In this document: piece by piece, positions 44,110-55,875 of the stretch
How positions within the stretch are numbered: the stretch's first letter is position 1
How the letters are laid out: each line of letters opens with the position of its first letter
Assembly: GCA_023213395.1 (NCBI GenBank)
Contig: CM041465.1
Coordinates: 170,755,741-170,819,740, forward strand
Direction of reading: 5' to 3'
DNA: 64,000 bases
DNA from: Cycas panzhihuaensis
Lineage: Eukaryota; Cycadophyta
Notes under the pieces: model-generated
What the model was told of the DNA's origin: nothing
Seen by the model: only the letters and a program-made list of their open reading frames with translations
Database searches by the model: none
Made by a program: the position numbers and the translations under genes

Positions 44110-46195
44110 TGACTGGTCACTCTTATTATTTCTCTTGTTATGTAAGTAAATAAAGCATAAATAGAACATCAACTTAAGGTTTTTTTCCTTTCCTCTTTTA
44201 GTGATAGCTACTTAATCCTCTAGTGAAAGAGAAAGAAGGAAATGAAATGAAAGAAATATTAATAACCCAAAATGAGAGAATTCAAGTAGAAAATAGTAGA
44301 ACTCAAATAATAAAAATTAAATAGTAAGTGAATCAAACAATTCCAGCAATTTTAGAAAATGAATCTAAGATAAAAATAAAAGCAAAAGAATCATACCGTT
44401 GAAAATATTAATAAACCTTCGATCTAGTAGAAATGATACCACTAAATCAAAATATATAAAAAATGATATGAAGGATGTAGTAAACCTAAATAAATAAAGA
44501 GATATATGGTATACCATAAAAATTATGAAGAAAGACATTGTATTGCAAATGTAATATCATTAAAGATATACTGATGATATATGGTATTTTCACAAATGGA
44601 AGTAAAAGTCTCATGATATAAAGTTGAAAATGAGTGGCATGAAAGATATAAAGAAAAAACCACTAAGTAAAACTAATAAAAATTTTCACAACCAAAGTGA
44701 CAGATCTATGTAGTAGAAATATTCAATTCAAATAAAAAATTAGATCAAAATAAAATAAAAGTATCTTTTTATAGCATCATTAAATAAGTGATGTAGGTCA
44801 AGACCTTTTAGAAATGACATACTTCATTAGGGTCTTTAGAATAAAAATAAGTATTGATAAGGAATAATCTAATAGGAAAAACTAATAAAAGAACATCATA
44901 AAGTTGGAATTTAAGAGAAATAAACTATTTTTTAGGGATATTATGAAATTAATATTGAGTGTCATGTTAAAATATAGGTAGCAGAATTACTCTAATATCA
45001 TGTTAAAATATAAAGATACAATAATAATGAACTCATGAGTATATACACATAATGAATTAATTAATATTAATATAAAGTAAAGCAAGTATCATCAAACATA
45101 ATCATCACCACAAGACACCAAGATTTATACATGGAAAACCCATTATGGAAAAAACCATAGGAGAAGGTGGAGTTAGGACTCCACTTATGGTCATAAGGTT
45201 TACATCACCAAGTCTTTAACCTTTCTCATCTTACTCTCCTTTTTCAAATTCTTAAGTGGTAAGTATACATATGTATAGTGAAAATCACCTCATGAGTAGC
45301 CTATCAAATATAATGAGTCATTACATTATCCAATAAAGACATAGCATGGATATGTGTGCATCTCACATATCTCAAAGTAGATGAATGGTGGGAAGTGCCT
45401 GTGTATACTATATACATTAAATATTATGTTTTAATATGTAATGAGACTGGACTAATAGGAAAATAAAAAATTATAAAAGGAGCATAACTTCCTTATAAGA
45501 TAACTATTTTTGACCCATGGCTACTTAATTCTTATCTACTCAAGGAAATCTATACAATAGTATAAATAGAATTAATGATTATATTTAAAATCAAAGTGAA
45601 ACATGTATAAGAAGATAAAAATATATGAAAAACTATAGAAAATACTTTTTCTGATTAAAATGAATTACTTAAAGAAGTATAAACTCATGTTTAACTCTTA
45701 AAAAAATAACTTAGAGGAGAATATAACTTGTGTTTAGTCCATTTAAGCTAATCCAGAGAAGTATGAGTTTGTCTCAATCTAAAATAGACACTTATAGGAG
45801 CCAAAAGTAAATAGAATAATAAAAAATAGGAAGAGATGCAATAATAATAAATATAAAAAGTAACAATAGCAAACAAAAAATGAGTTCATTTCATTTCCTC
45901 ATGGATGTCATAAAAATATATACCGGATTAAACAACCTATGATGTTATATCTATGTAATAAAAGGGGTGTTATAGAAAATATATCACATATCATCATTAA
46001 CAAGGGAGTGCAATATGTAAAAGCAACAAACCAAGTAAATGCTCAATCATATGTAATGTCAAATAAATAATGAGTAAATACAATAATCAAATGTATACCT
46101 AACTGTTAAGAGTAAGAGAAAACTTAACGTTCCAAAATTGAGAATAAATGGTCCAAAATTAGAAAATATTAGGCAGTGAATAAATTGTTTCTCAC
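44110..46195. other. A-rich segment, copy 2 of the direct duplication
   Basis: Counterpart of 38760-40920, roughly 80% identical by eye. It carries LTR M (44965-45436), absent from copy 1, and ends at the solo LTR P. No coding sequence. Confidence 0.7.
44965..45436 (-). mobile_element. Copia-type remnant M: one LTR, primer site and 12 bp of the other LTR
   Basis: Compared with copy 1 this is a clean insertion, flanked by TGTCA (44960-44964) and TGTAA (45437-45441), a one-mismatch target duplication. On the minus strand, a 436-bp LTR (45436-45001) begins TATTAAAACA and ends ATATTTTAACA. It is followed at once by TGATATTAGAGT (tRNA-Met-like primer site) and, after about a dozen bases, by a second TATATTTTAACA at the outer edge. 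That second copy equals the last 12 bp of the LTR. The interior and almost all of the 3' LTR have been deleted. Confidence 0.8.
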
Positions 46196-48688
46196 TGAAA
46201 TGCACCTAATGGAGGTGACCTAAGATGATTGCACCTATGTAATAATAGACCTAAGGTGTAGGGTCTATGTGTATGCAATGGGTTTTAAAGCACTAATGAA
46301 GGGAACATGTGTATTACTTAAGTGTGTGTGCAAGGGTAATCATTCTTCCTCTTCCTAAGAGGCTAAACCAAGGGCATTTAAATAACCGCACGTATGCATT
46401 TGAGGGGAATCAGCAACCCTTAGAATATTTGATGAAATACATGGTAGAACAGGGAAATATAACACACTTCTAAATGAAAGTATGTTCTTTTTAATTTCAA
46501 TGGATGCACTCGGTCTAATCTTAATGGGTTTATGTTTTACCCTTATGGATTTAGGACTTATGTTGACATGATCCCTCCTCATATTTCTAGTTAGAAACCT
46601 AGGATGTGACCTAGTTATTTAATCCCCTACTCTAGTAATAAGATGCAACATACATGCAAGCATGGATAAGGAAAAGAAAGAGTGATGTAATATAAGCAAA
46701 TTCTCTTCTTCTTCTTCTTTTTTAATAAAAAAGAAAAGGGAAAGTGAAAGCAAAGGAGGAAAGATGAAGGCAAATTAAGGTAAATCTCACTTTGTAATCT
46801 TTCCTTTCACTCTTTCTTTTCCTTTTAGCCCCTTTTTTCTCCTTTTTTTTTTGTCTCTTTTTCCTTTTTAGAGGATAGAAGGGGGGATGAAAAATGATAA
46901 GAAAGACTAAATAAGTACTAATATTTTTTTTTCCTTTTTTTAAAAAAGAAATGTCTAATAAAAGAAAGTAACAAGCCAAAGGGAAGGGTGATGTATACCT
47001 AAAAAATGAATCCCAAAGTAACTATAGCCTTCTCCCTTATAAATCATGATACTTCATGTGCAACAGAAGAAAAATGGGGCTAGTACTTACTTGCCCCTAA
47101 GAGAATTTCGGTAACATTTCTGCTTGCCAAAATGTATCTATGATAGAAAAAGGAAGATGTGAAAAGCACAAAAAAGTAGGAAGAAAGATGAAAAGGGGAT
47201 TTATGATTAACCTCTCTAGTGGTAGTCGATAAGAGAATAATTGCAACTCTTACATGATAGAAATTGGTTGAGAACTTCTCCTATTTCAATCTTCTTCCTA
47301 CAAACAAGTTATCTTTCCTATAATGATGGAAAGCCTACTATATTTCTAATGGAAACAATCATATATAGTTGATAAAAGCTCAAAAAATATAAAGGAAATA
47401 ATCCTAACTCAATAAGCATCCAACCAAAATATGTGAGAAAGGATTGGGTGCCTCAGGATAGCACCATTCCTTGATGTATTTAGTTTCCTAACTTGTACTG
47501 AGGAAACCTCCCAAAACTTGCTACTTTGTCCAAAATAGCAGTCAAGAAATAAGCATAAATAATTTGAAAGAGGCATGACTTGAAGCAACATATGAGAAGA
47601 TGACATAAAAAGAATCAACTAGTAATCCTCCATCAAGAATTCATACATCATGGCATGATTAAGATGAAATGATAAGAACTAAGGTTACCTCAAATGTGGA
47701 AGAGTGGATTACCAATTCCTTTATTGGGAAGTGATGGCCAATGGTTGTTAGAACTTTCCCTCAAGGTCTCTCTAATAACTCTTGGGCACTTACTCCTAAT
47801 CCCACAAAAGAAATCTAGTGTTATGCTCCAAATGCTAGTAGTTATAGTGAAATTTTGACAACTTAGTGATAGTATTTCTCTTGCATAATGATCTCCCACA
47901 CTTTCCCCTTAGAAAATGGGGGGATTTATAGATGAAGAAGAGGTAAGGGGGGTGTTGGTTTTCTACCCACAATGTGGGGAAAGCTACTACCTAAAAATCA
48001 TGAGACTTGCTCATGGTTTGATGAATGAAACATAGAAATAGAAAACATTTGAGTGGCTTAAGGCATGTTTAGCCTCCCAAAATTGATGCAAGCTAACCCA
48101 GGCCTAGTGTGACCTGTTAGATCTAAGATTTACTTACTAATGAGTTGATTGTCACCATCAAACTTGAATATGGGTTAGTAATAATCATACTATAAATTCC
48201 TTTTTGGTATCATGAATATATTTGTAGTACTACAAAGTACTTCACCGTATTGCTAATACAAATAGAAAATAAAGTGATAAAGAAACACACCCATTTTCAT
48301 CCACTTTTCTTTGTGCAGTTAAATAAGATCGCTAAAGGCATGTCTTACAAGCATTGGTTAATTATCACTAAGTGGTAGAGAGTAAAAATAAAGACAAACA
48401 AGTGAAAGAAACAATAATCAAAGGAGGGAATAAGTTGTAAGTGGCTGGGGAGGTGCCTTTTCTAACCTAAGAACACTCACGAGAGGCACAAGGGCCATGG
48501 ACTAAAGTCCTAATCATCATTGGCATATGAATAGGGACATGAACCAATCAATAAGTAAGTAAATAAGCATATGTTTACTATATAATCTCAAATATAAATC
48601 AACAAAGAATGAAGAAGAGAAAAGAACATACCTAAACTTACCTTACTTGGTTGAGTGTCCAAATGTCATTTTTGGAAGCCAAGAATCA
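46196..48688. repeat. Large solo LTR P (2493 bp)
   Basis: The insert begins TGAAATGCACC and ends AAGAATCA, with TG...CA ends, and is flanked by CTCAC (46191-46195) and CTCAA (48689-48693). Copy 1 of the duplication reads straight through the empty site (CTTACCTTAATTATT). No coding region, primer site or internal paired repeat is visible, so it is best read as a solo LTR, of a size usual for Ogre/Tat or Athila-type gypsy LTRs. Orientation is uncertain. It contains pyrimidine- and purine-rich tracts near 46690-46940. ORFs of up to 85 codons are low complexity. Confidence 0.7.
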
Positions 48689-50974
48689 CTCAACTTAATC
48701 ATTGCTATTTCATAAAATGATAACACCTTTATTTGAATTTAAGGGTAGTTGAGGTTCATGTTATTATTGCCATTTTAGACCACTTTCCTATTTCTACTTC
48801 TTTATCTATTGTAATGAATTAAGTCCTCCTAAAAATTCCTTCTTTAAATTTAATAAATACCTTATTAATTATTCATGTTATTATTATGGTTTTATAAAAG
48901 CTTAGAATTTGGTTCCTCATCCCTCATCCAAAGATTATTGGATTTTTTTGTGGGAATAAATAGTAAAGAGGCTTTAATAAGTAAATAGTAAGCATCCATC
49001 ATGGAGGAGAATTTTGCCTAAAGGAAAGTCTTCATGATATATTATCCAAGATTAATATGTCCTTATTTGATTTTGATTTCCATGAACAATAATCTAAGGT
49101 AAGTTTCAAACTACTTATTCATGAGGTTCTCTGCTTGAAGGGCACCCAAGCTTATGATTATTATATTAGCTTCAAGAAGAGGAAGCTTCTCTTAAATTCT
49201 TTTTCAATTCTTTAAGAAGATGCCAATCAACTTCTAGAATCTCTACCCTTAAATGTTTATATGGATTCTTACAAAATGAACCTCGTGCTATAAGAGACAT
49301 GTTTGTTGAATACTTTATATTCTATTTAACTTCTTCTCCAATTTTCATTACTAGACTACATGTTATATTTGACTAGGTCAATGTTATGTCTATAAAAGTT
49401 GATAGTTCAAAAAATATTTGGTTTGGCATACCCATCTCTAAAGATGAGCATAAAGGAGCCTTATGGCTTATGGTTAATGGTAAAGCTCTATGAGAAGATG
49501 GTTTACTGTGGAATTCTAGAAGGTCTTTTAGGACATCCTTGGGCATGCTTGTTTTTTTAATATATAAAAAGGATATTTCCTCTTCTACCCTTGGTGAGAG
49601 AACCAAGTCTATCCCAATTAAGCTTATTCCTAAAGTAGGGGTTGATCATTTATTAATTAGAGTATGGAGGCATATTTATCTCTTAAATGTAGCTTATAAG
49701 ATTCTTACAAAATCCTTAGCTTTTCAACTTTTGTTTATATTAGACAATATCATTTGTCTAGAGTAAAGTAATTTTATTTTCAAAAGAAATATCTTTAACA
49801 ACTTACTAGCCTTTTAGGAATATACCATATGAGCTAGAGAATCTAATCAAAAATTTCTTTTATAAAATTAGAAGTTAAGAAATCTTATTAAAATATTGGA
49901 TGGGATTTCATTTCCTTAGTCATGTATAAATTAGGCTTTAGCTCTACTTTTATTAACATGGTTATTTTTTGTAAAACCAAGGCTAAAGTTATGGTGAAAG
50001 GGGAGAGTTCCTTTCTCTTTTCTCTTTAGCAAACTATTAGAAAAGGGTTCCCTCTAACTCCTCTATTATATGCCATTACTATTGATGATCTTAATCATCT
50101 ATTTTATTGGTCTTTGTTAGTTAGTCATATTCAAGGAATATCTCTTCTCATTCAACAAAATAATTATTGTATGGATAATTCATTAATGACACCTTCCTTA
50201 TACTGCCATCTAAAAAAGAGATTATTTCCCAAATGGTAAATGAGATTGACTACTTTTGCATTGCATTTGAGTCTTCCTTATCCAAGATCAAATTAACATA
50301 CTACTTCTTCAATTTAGAATCTCCTCCTTCCTGGCTAGTATATTTTGGTTGGTCTATAATTTCAAATGGCCATCTATTTAAATTGTTAGGTATTTTGTTT
50401 AGCTTTGATGTCATATATACTAAAATTTAGAAATGGATAATGTTTTGTTTTTTGAAAAAGATACAATATTAATTTATACAACATCTATCTTTAGTTAGAA
50501 GGGTGAAAATTATTCAAAAATCCCCCTTTTCTATGTTTGTTTATTATTGTTCATTCTAGCTTCATTCCAACATTACTTATAAAAAGTTTGTGGCTTTGAT
50601 TAAGAATTATCTTTAGCTCAAACTTACTCGTAAAAAAGGCATTCTAGAAGTCACTTAGGATATTTGTTGTCATCTTATTATATAAGGTAGTTTGGGCTAT
50701 CTCTTCATTAAGAAATAGGATATGGCCTTAGACAATAAATAGACAAGGAAGCTTTAGGAATGAAATCCTTCTTACCATATTCTATTCAAATTTAGAAATT
50801 CAAATAGTTTTCCTTTAGGTCTTGAGGCCTAGAAATTCTCCCCATATCTCACCTTGTTCTTTGCCTTGTTGAAGTTAAAATTAAGGGGTTTCCTATGCTT
50901 TAGTCAATCTAGTCCACCTGGTATACTATTAACAAGTTACTTATCTAAAATGTTGATCTTTCTTATGGTTAGTC
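48689..50974 (+). pseudogene. LINE K copy 2: endonuclease end and reverse transcriptase
   Basis: The plus strand begins near the end of the AP-type endonuclease: ILDHFPISTS (about 48770) contains the Asp-His-x-Pro motif. KGALWLMVNGKALREDG (near 49470) is the RT motif before the palm. RT then continues through KSLAFQLLFILDNII (49710), NFIFKRNIFNNLLAF, IRKGFPLTPLLYAITIDDLN (50030) and a damaged catalytic loop near 50170 (CMDNSLM), where the family has a double Asp. Next, FCIAFESSLSKIKLTYYFFN. A live protein nicks DNA and copies LINE RNA at the nick. It is interrupted at 50974 by copia J and resumes at 58213. The long upstream part of the endonuclease is not recognised. Confidence 0.82.
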
Positions 50975-51272
50975 TAAAAAGAGTGGATCTATCCTTCATC
51001 TCCATGCACTAAACATAAAGGAAAACATGGGAGCAAGAGAGACTTGAGAGAAAAAGAGTAGCTCTCATAAAATAAGGAGGTAAGAATAAGCCTCTTCTAT
51101 TAAGCTTTTACTTTTATATTGAGAGAGGGAGCATTAGAGTTAGGTGAAATAAAATTATACATAATGCACATGAAAGTGCATTTCACTTAAGTGATCTAAT
51201 TTAAAGTTCACTTAAAGCCATTTTTAGAAATAATCAACTAATGTAATGACCTTGTGACATTAACCCTTTTCA
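50975..51272 (-). repeat. 3' LTR of copia J
   Basis: 298 bp. The minus strand starts TGAAAAGGGTTAATG and ends with the TCTTTTTA terminus (TCTCTTCA in the 5' copy). The purine tract TTAAGGGGGAGAT (plus 51273-51285) borders it. Confidence 0.92.
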
Positions 51273-51739
51273 ATCTCCCCCTTAATGGTAGAAGGTCATT
51301 TATCCTAATTTATTCTATCTTATGAGGTCTTCATTTGAGCCAAACTACTATGACATTTTTATAGGAAATCTTCATGGGGAAGAAAACCCACAGACTTTCT
51401 AATCTACTAACTTGGCTCAGGCGGCTCTTTAAATGAAGCCAGATAGCTAATCAGTATAATGAATTTTATAACTGAAATATACTGAGTCTCCATATACTAT
51501 TTGGTCATCCCCCATGCCCTTTCGAGTTTTCACAAGTTCTAATTTTCTAAAATGATATAACCCTTATCCTTTCATGCCCACAAGGGGTTTTCACAAATAG
51601 GATAGAGTAGAGACTTACTCTTGTCCTTCCGTACCCACAAGGGGTTTTCACGAATGAGACAGAGTATGATGGTCCTATTGTCATCTCCTTCAATCAGTTG
51701 GAGATGGAGGCCCTAAGGCCAAGTTGCTTTTAGAACTAT

Positions 51740-52215
51740 TTAAACTCCACCCTCTTCAGTGGTTTGGTGAAGATATCAACCACTTAATTTACTGTGAGAC
51801 AATACTCTAGTTGAATTGTGCCATCATGAACTAGTTATCTAATCTTATGGACTTTTGTACTTATATGTTTAGTACAATCATGAAATACAAGATTTTTAGC
51901 CATTTAGATTATAGATTGATTATCTACATGTAAGCTAGTAGAACTTGTTTAGGTGGCATTTAATGTATTTAACAATTTTCTAAGCCATATCACCTTCTTG
52001 CTTATCTCAGAAGTAATAATATATTCAACTTCGACAGTTGAGTCTGCAACTATCTTCTATTATCTAGATCTTTATGATATTTATGTTATTCCAAGAAATA
52101 TTATGTACCTAGACATAGATCTTCCAATGTCTTTGTCTTTGGCAAAGTTTAAGTCTGTGTATGTATAAAATTTAAATTCTACATTCGGTTCATACAACAG
52201 ACCATATTTGCTAAC
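51740..52215 (-). pseudogene. Copia J RNase H pseudogene
   Basis: The minus strand gives LSLAKDIGRSMSRYIIFLGI, KIVADSTVEVEYIITSEI, WLRKLLNTLNAT, SLHVDNQSII and, after a stop, AKNLVFHDCTKHISTKVHKI, ending VVDIFTKPLKRVEF. The STVEVEYI block holds the catalytic Glu, DNQSII the following Asp, and IFTKPL is the near-universal end of copia Pol. A few stops break it. The plus-strand ORF 51953-52168 is a shadow of it. Confidence 0.9.
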
Positions 52216-53330
52216 TATCTTCAAGTACCTCAACACTCGTATTATAGCTTACTAGTGATTCTACTTAGGATTTATCATGATTCTTGCAAGAATGCCGATA
52301 GAGTGTGCAATATCTGGCCTTATGTTAGTAGTATAGATGAGACTACCTACAAGTTACCTGTAGAGTATTGCATCTACCTCCCTAGTGTCACCATTAGCTG
52401 AGAGTTTAATATTAGGTTCCATGGGTGTATCCACTGGTCGAGTATTTTCCAACTAAAACTTTGTTAAAAGATCATTGATGTATTTTTCTTAGAAGTGAAA
52501 GATTTTGCTATTATTTTAAGTTACTTCAATTCCCAAGCAATATTTCATCAATCTGAGGTTATACAATTTAAAAGTTTGAGCAAGGCCCTTCTTTAGCTAG
52601 TTAATTACTTGTTTACTATTCCCCGTTATTAGCATATCATCTGTAGAGATGAAGAGGTAAGTGACTTTATCATTTTGGCACTTGATGAATAATGTTGCAT
52701 CAATATCTTGATAGTCATAAACCTCATATCCAAGTTGTCCCATTCTTTAAGACAACTTGGTAAACCAAGCACAAGGGGATTACTTTAGGCCATACAAGGA
52801 CTTTTTAAGCCTGCAAACCTTATGCTCTCGACCAACAATATCATATCCTTCTAGCTGAGGTATGTAAATTTCTTCTTTAAGGTCCCCATAGAGAAATGTG
52901 GTCTTAACATCAAGTTGGTGCATCCTTGCTCTATAGGTACTTCTAGTGCTAGTTTTACCTACCTCATCTGGTCGTGTGTCCTTATGTAATTGGTAGGCTT
53001 CACGAAAACCTTAAGTTGGGAATGAGGTTTTCATTTCCATAGCATCTTGGTCTTTATTTTGATCTTGAAAAGGATCATGTGAAATGTTTCACAGGGAGGA
53101 AGTTGATGATACTAAAGAAGATGGGCCAGCCACTGATGTTGGAAAAGATGGTCGTTGTATAATGACTTTGCCTTTATCAACTTAGTTATTTGCAAATGAT
53201 GGTGTTGGATGTGTACACATTGGTTGGGAGTCACAACTTGTATCCTCTGGGGCTCTATTATCATATTCTAATATTTTAAGTAATTGTTAAGCATCTCCCC
53301 CCCTAAATTTTGGAATCTGGATATCAAATT
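52216..53330 (-). pseudogene. Copia J reverse transcriptase pseudogene
   Basis: On the minus strand, pieces of copia RT are recognisable between 53000 and 52220: a HQLDVKTTFLYGDL-like stretch near 52910, EEIYIPQLEGYDIVG near 52860, then LVYLFISTDDMLI near 52650, where the YVDD loop has become STDD, and LKYCLGIEV-like sequence near 52540. RT copies RNA into cDNA in particles. Stops are frequent and the N-terminal part, to 53330, is poorly preserved. Confidence 0.8.
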
Positions 53331-53399
53331 CAGTAGCATCATTAAATCAGTATGAAGATATCTTGAAGTCAAGTTTAAGTAATTGATCTTCAGTATCTA

Positions 53400-54450
53400 C
53401 AAAGATAACGTCTCTAATGATGATAATTTTGTATTGTGAAGGTATAAAAACCTTGTAACCCTTTTTGTCCATAAGGTATCTGACAAAAATGCCTTTGAGG
53501 GCTCTATCTTAGAGCTTGTTTTTGTGTTCCTCGAGAATGTGAGCATAACAAGTAGAGCTAAAAATTTTGAAGTGTAAGATAGAGAGAGTTTGTCCATACC
53601 ATATTTCATATGGAGAGGGACTAATAGTGTTGATGCAATACACAACAGTACAAATAGCCTTAGTCCAAAGATAAATAGGGATATTCTTATATACCAGCAT
53701 AGCATAAGCTATGTTCATGATGGTTCTATTCATATACTTGGTAACTTTATTTTGTTGGGGTGTACCTATAACAATTGTCTAATATTGATTCTATGGTGAT
53801 GTAGGTATGATTCAAACTCATTAGACATGTGTACTCGCCACCATTGTTAATCCTGAGTATTTTGATCTTGAATCTAAATTAATTTTCTACATGGGCCTTG
53901 AAAGCTTGAAACATAGAAAAAACTTCATCTTTCTTTGCCAGAAAAATAACCCATACTTTATTGGTAAAATCATCAATGAAAGTAATACAGTACCACTTCT
54001 TTTTAGAGAAGGGATGGGCATAGGACCGTATATATCTAAGTGTACAAGCTTAAAAGTTTGGCTAGATTTCTACTGACTATGAGAAAAGGGTTGTCTTTGA
54101 GATTTGGTAATAATATATGCTTCATATTTGAAGGGCTTAGAGGAGAGCCTATGCATACCAAGAAGAGTGGCATGTAGTTCTCTTAAATGATCAATTTTGA
54201 TATGGCCCATGTAAGCATGCCATAGGGCCGCTTGGGATAATGTTTGAGGAGTCAGGGTTGTGGTAAAAGTAGAGTCATCATCAACATAGTTAGCTTCAGA
54301 GGATGGTGATCCAGTTAGGCAAAATAGCTTGTCATCAATAATTCCAGTCATAACCACATCATTTGAAGGAGGGTGAATGACACAAAGAGTTTGATTATTT
54401 GTAGTTACACTCAGATCAAAACCACGAGAGTCAAGGGTGGACATGGAGAT
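53400..54450 (-). pseudogene. Copia J integrase pseudogene
   Basis: From 54444 the minus strand reads MSTLDSRGFDLSVTTNNQTL, then a pre-integrase block SQAALWHAYMGHIKIDHLREL with the His-x-x-x-Gly-His of the zinc finger, open for 124 codons. KLVHLDIYGPMPIPSLK keeps the first catalytic Asp. From 53733, MNRTIMNIAYAMLVYKNIPI, YLWTKAICTVVYCINTI and ILHFKIFSSTCYAHI follow the catalytic Glu region. Stops and frame changes fall between. Integrase would insert cDNA. Confidence 0.88.
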
Positions 54451-54589
54451 TAGGTTCTACTTTAGAGTAGGAATATATAAAACCTTAATAAGGGTAAAAT
54501 CTGAAAGGCCTAGGAGTTTCAGGCAAATAGTTCCAAGTCCTTCGACTGATTGAGATGATTTATCATCCATGTCTACAACACCACCAACT

Positions 54590-55875
54590 TTAGAGTCAAA
54601 ATACTGAAATAACTAGCGATGACAAGTCATGTGTTATGTTGCTCCAGTATCCATGATCCAAGATGAAGTATTTGAGGTGGCGTTATTTGCAACTCCAAGT
54701 GGTAAAGGTAAAAGTGAATAAGCATAGCCACAATGAGCCTCAATATACTTAGTGGATCTATCAACAACATTTGATGAAGTGGTCCCAATTCTTTGAAGGT
54801 ATGCATGAGCAAATTGTGTTCCACCAAAAGCATCTTCAAAAGAAGTATTATCAACATTATGTGCACCATGGCATTGTTGATAGCTTGGTGGTTTATTAGT
54901 GGCAGTTCTGTAATGTTTGGCATAGTGTCCTTTTCTATTACACCTTTGGAATATAATTATTTGATTTCCAATCCCATAAGAAGTATTGGGATGGTTGGAT
55001 TGTCTCTGATTACTAGATCTGGGTCCAGGTTGATTATTTTAGCCTTGGCCTGAAGACTATTTTTATTGAAGTTGAGGAACCTATTGACCAAGAGGACGTT
55101 ATCCTTGTTATCTACCTTTGCCTCTTCCATGAGAATTACCACCTCTGTGAGAGTATTGACCTTGATTTCTGGTATAACAAAGATCTTCTTCCACTTCAAA
55201 AGAAGCACCAACTAGATCAGATGTAGTGGCAAAGTTATTATTAAAGGTCTTATATAATTCAATGAACTTATTAGCAAGAGCCTCAAAGTTTAGGGTCTTC
55301 AAAGTGCCACTAGATTAAAGACTTCCCAGTAAATTTTTATAATCTGGAATATAGAGACATGACTGAATCAAGAAAGCTTATGTAATGCATTGAGTTTTGA
55401 AATCTTTATCAATGGATTATTTGATTGGATGAAGGAGATTGATTATCTCAATTGCATGTCCTTTCTACATTTTTAATTTGTTCATCTTTAGCACTAAGTG
55501 AACAAATTCTAAGTCTAATTTAGTGTCAAAGTTCTTCTTAAGAAATTCAAGAACTTTCCATGATGTATCATGTATAGCTTCATCAATAAGATTATGTAGG
55601 GAATAATTAATAACAATAAGTGTCCCTGCATGGATTTTATCATCATCAAGTTCCCACTGGAGTTTAGTTATAGCTTTAGTGGGAGTAGTTGGAGCACCTC
55701 CTCTAGAAGTAGTTGAGGTAGTTATAGCTGCAATAAATGGTGTAGGTTACAAGTGATCTCTCCAAATACCTTCATACTCTATAGAATTTCTAACACCAAT
55801 GAACCACATATCCTAATTTTCTTTCCTTTTAAGAATGCAGTTCACATTTTGCTTGAACTGTGAAGACATGGTGTC
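54590..55875 (-). pseudogene. Copia J gag and protease pseudogene
   Basis: Gag begins at the minus-strand ATG near 55870 (MSSQFKQNVNCILKRKEN). It includes WELDDDKIHAGTLIVINYSL, SWKVLEFLKKNF and, from 55302, KTLNFEALANKFIELYKTFN. A Gly/Arg-rich segment follows (HRGGNSHGRGKGR). The zinc knuckle FQRCNRKGHYAKHY has lost its first and last Cys. The protease reads SSWIMDTGAT at about 54660, a fully kept Asp-Thr-Gly-Ala-Thr active site, then HMTCHR after a stop. Gag packages RNA; protease processes Gag-Pol. Fewer stops than in A or B. Confidence 0.88.

Noticed and set aside
46722-46979. 85-codon minus ORF rich in Lys and Arg
   Set aside because: Low-complexity translation of purine/pyrimidine-biased DNA inside solo LTR P.
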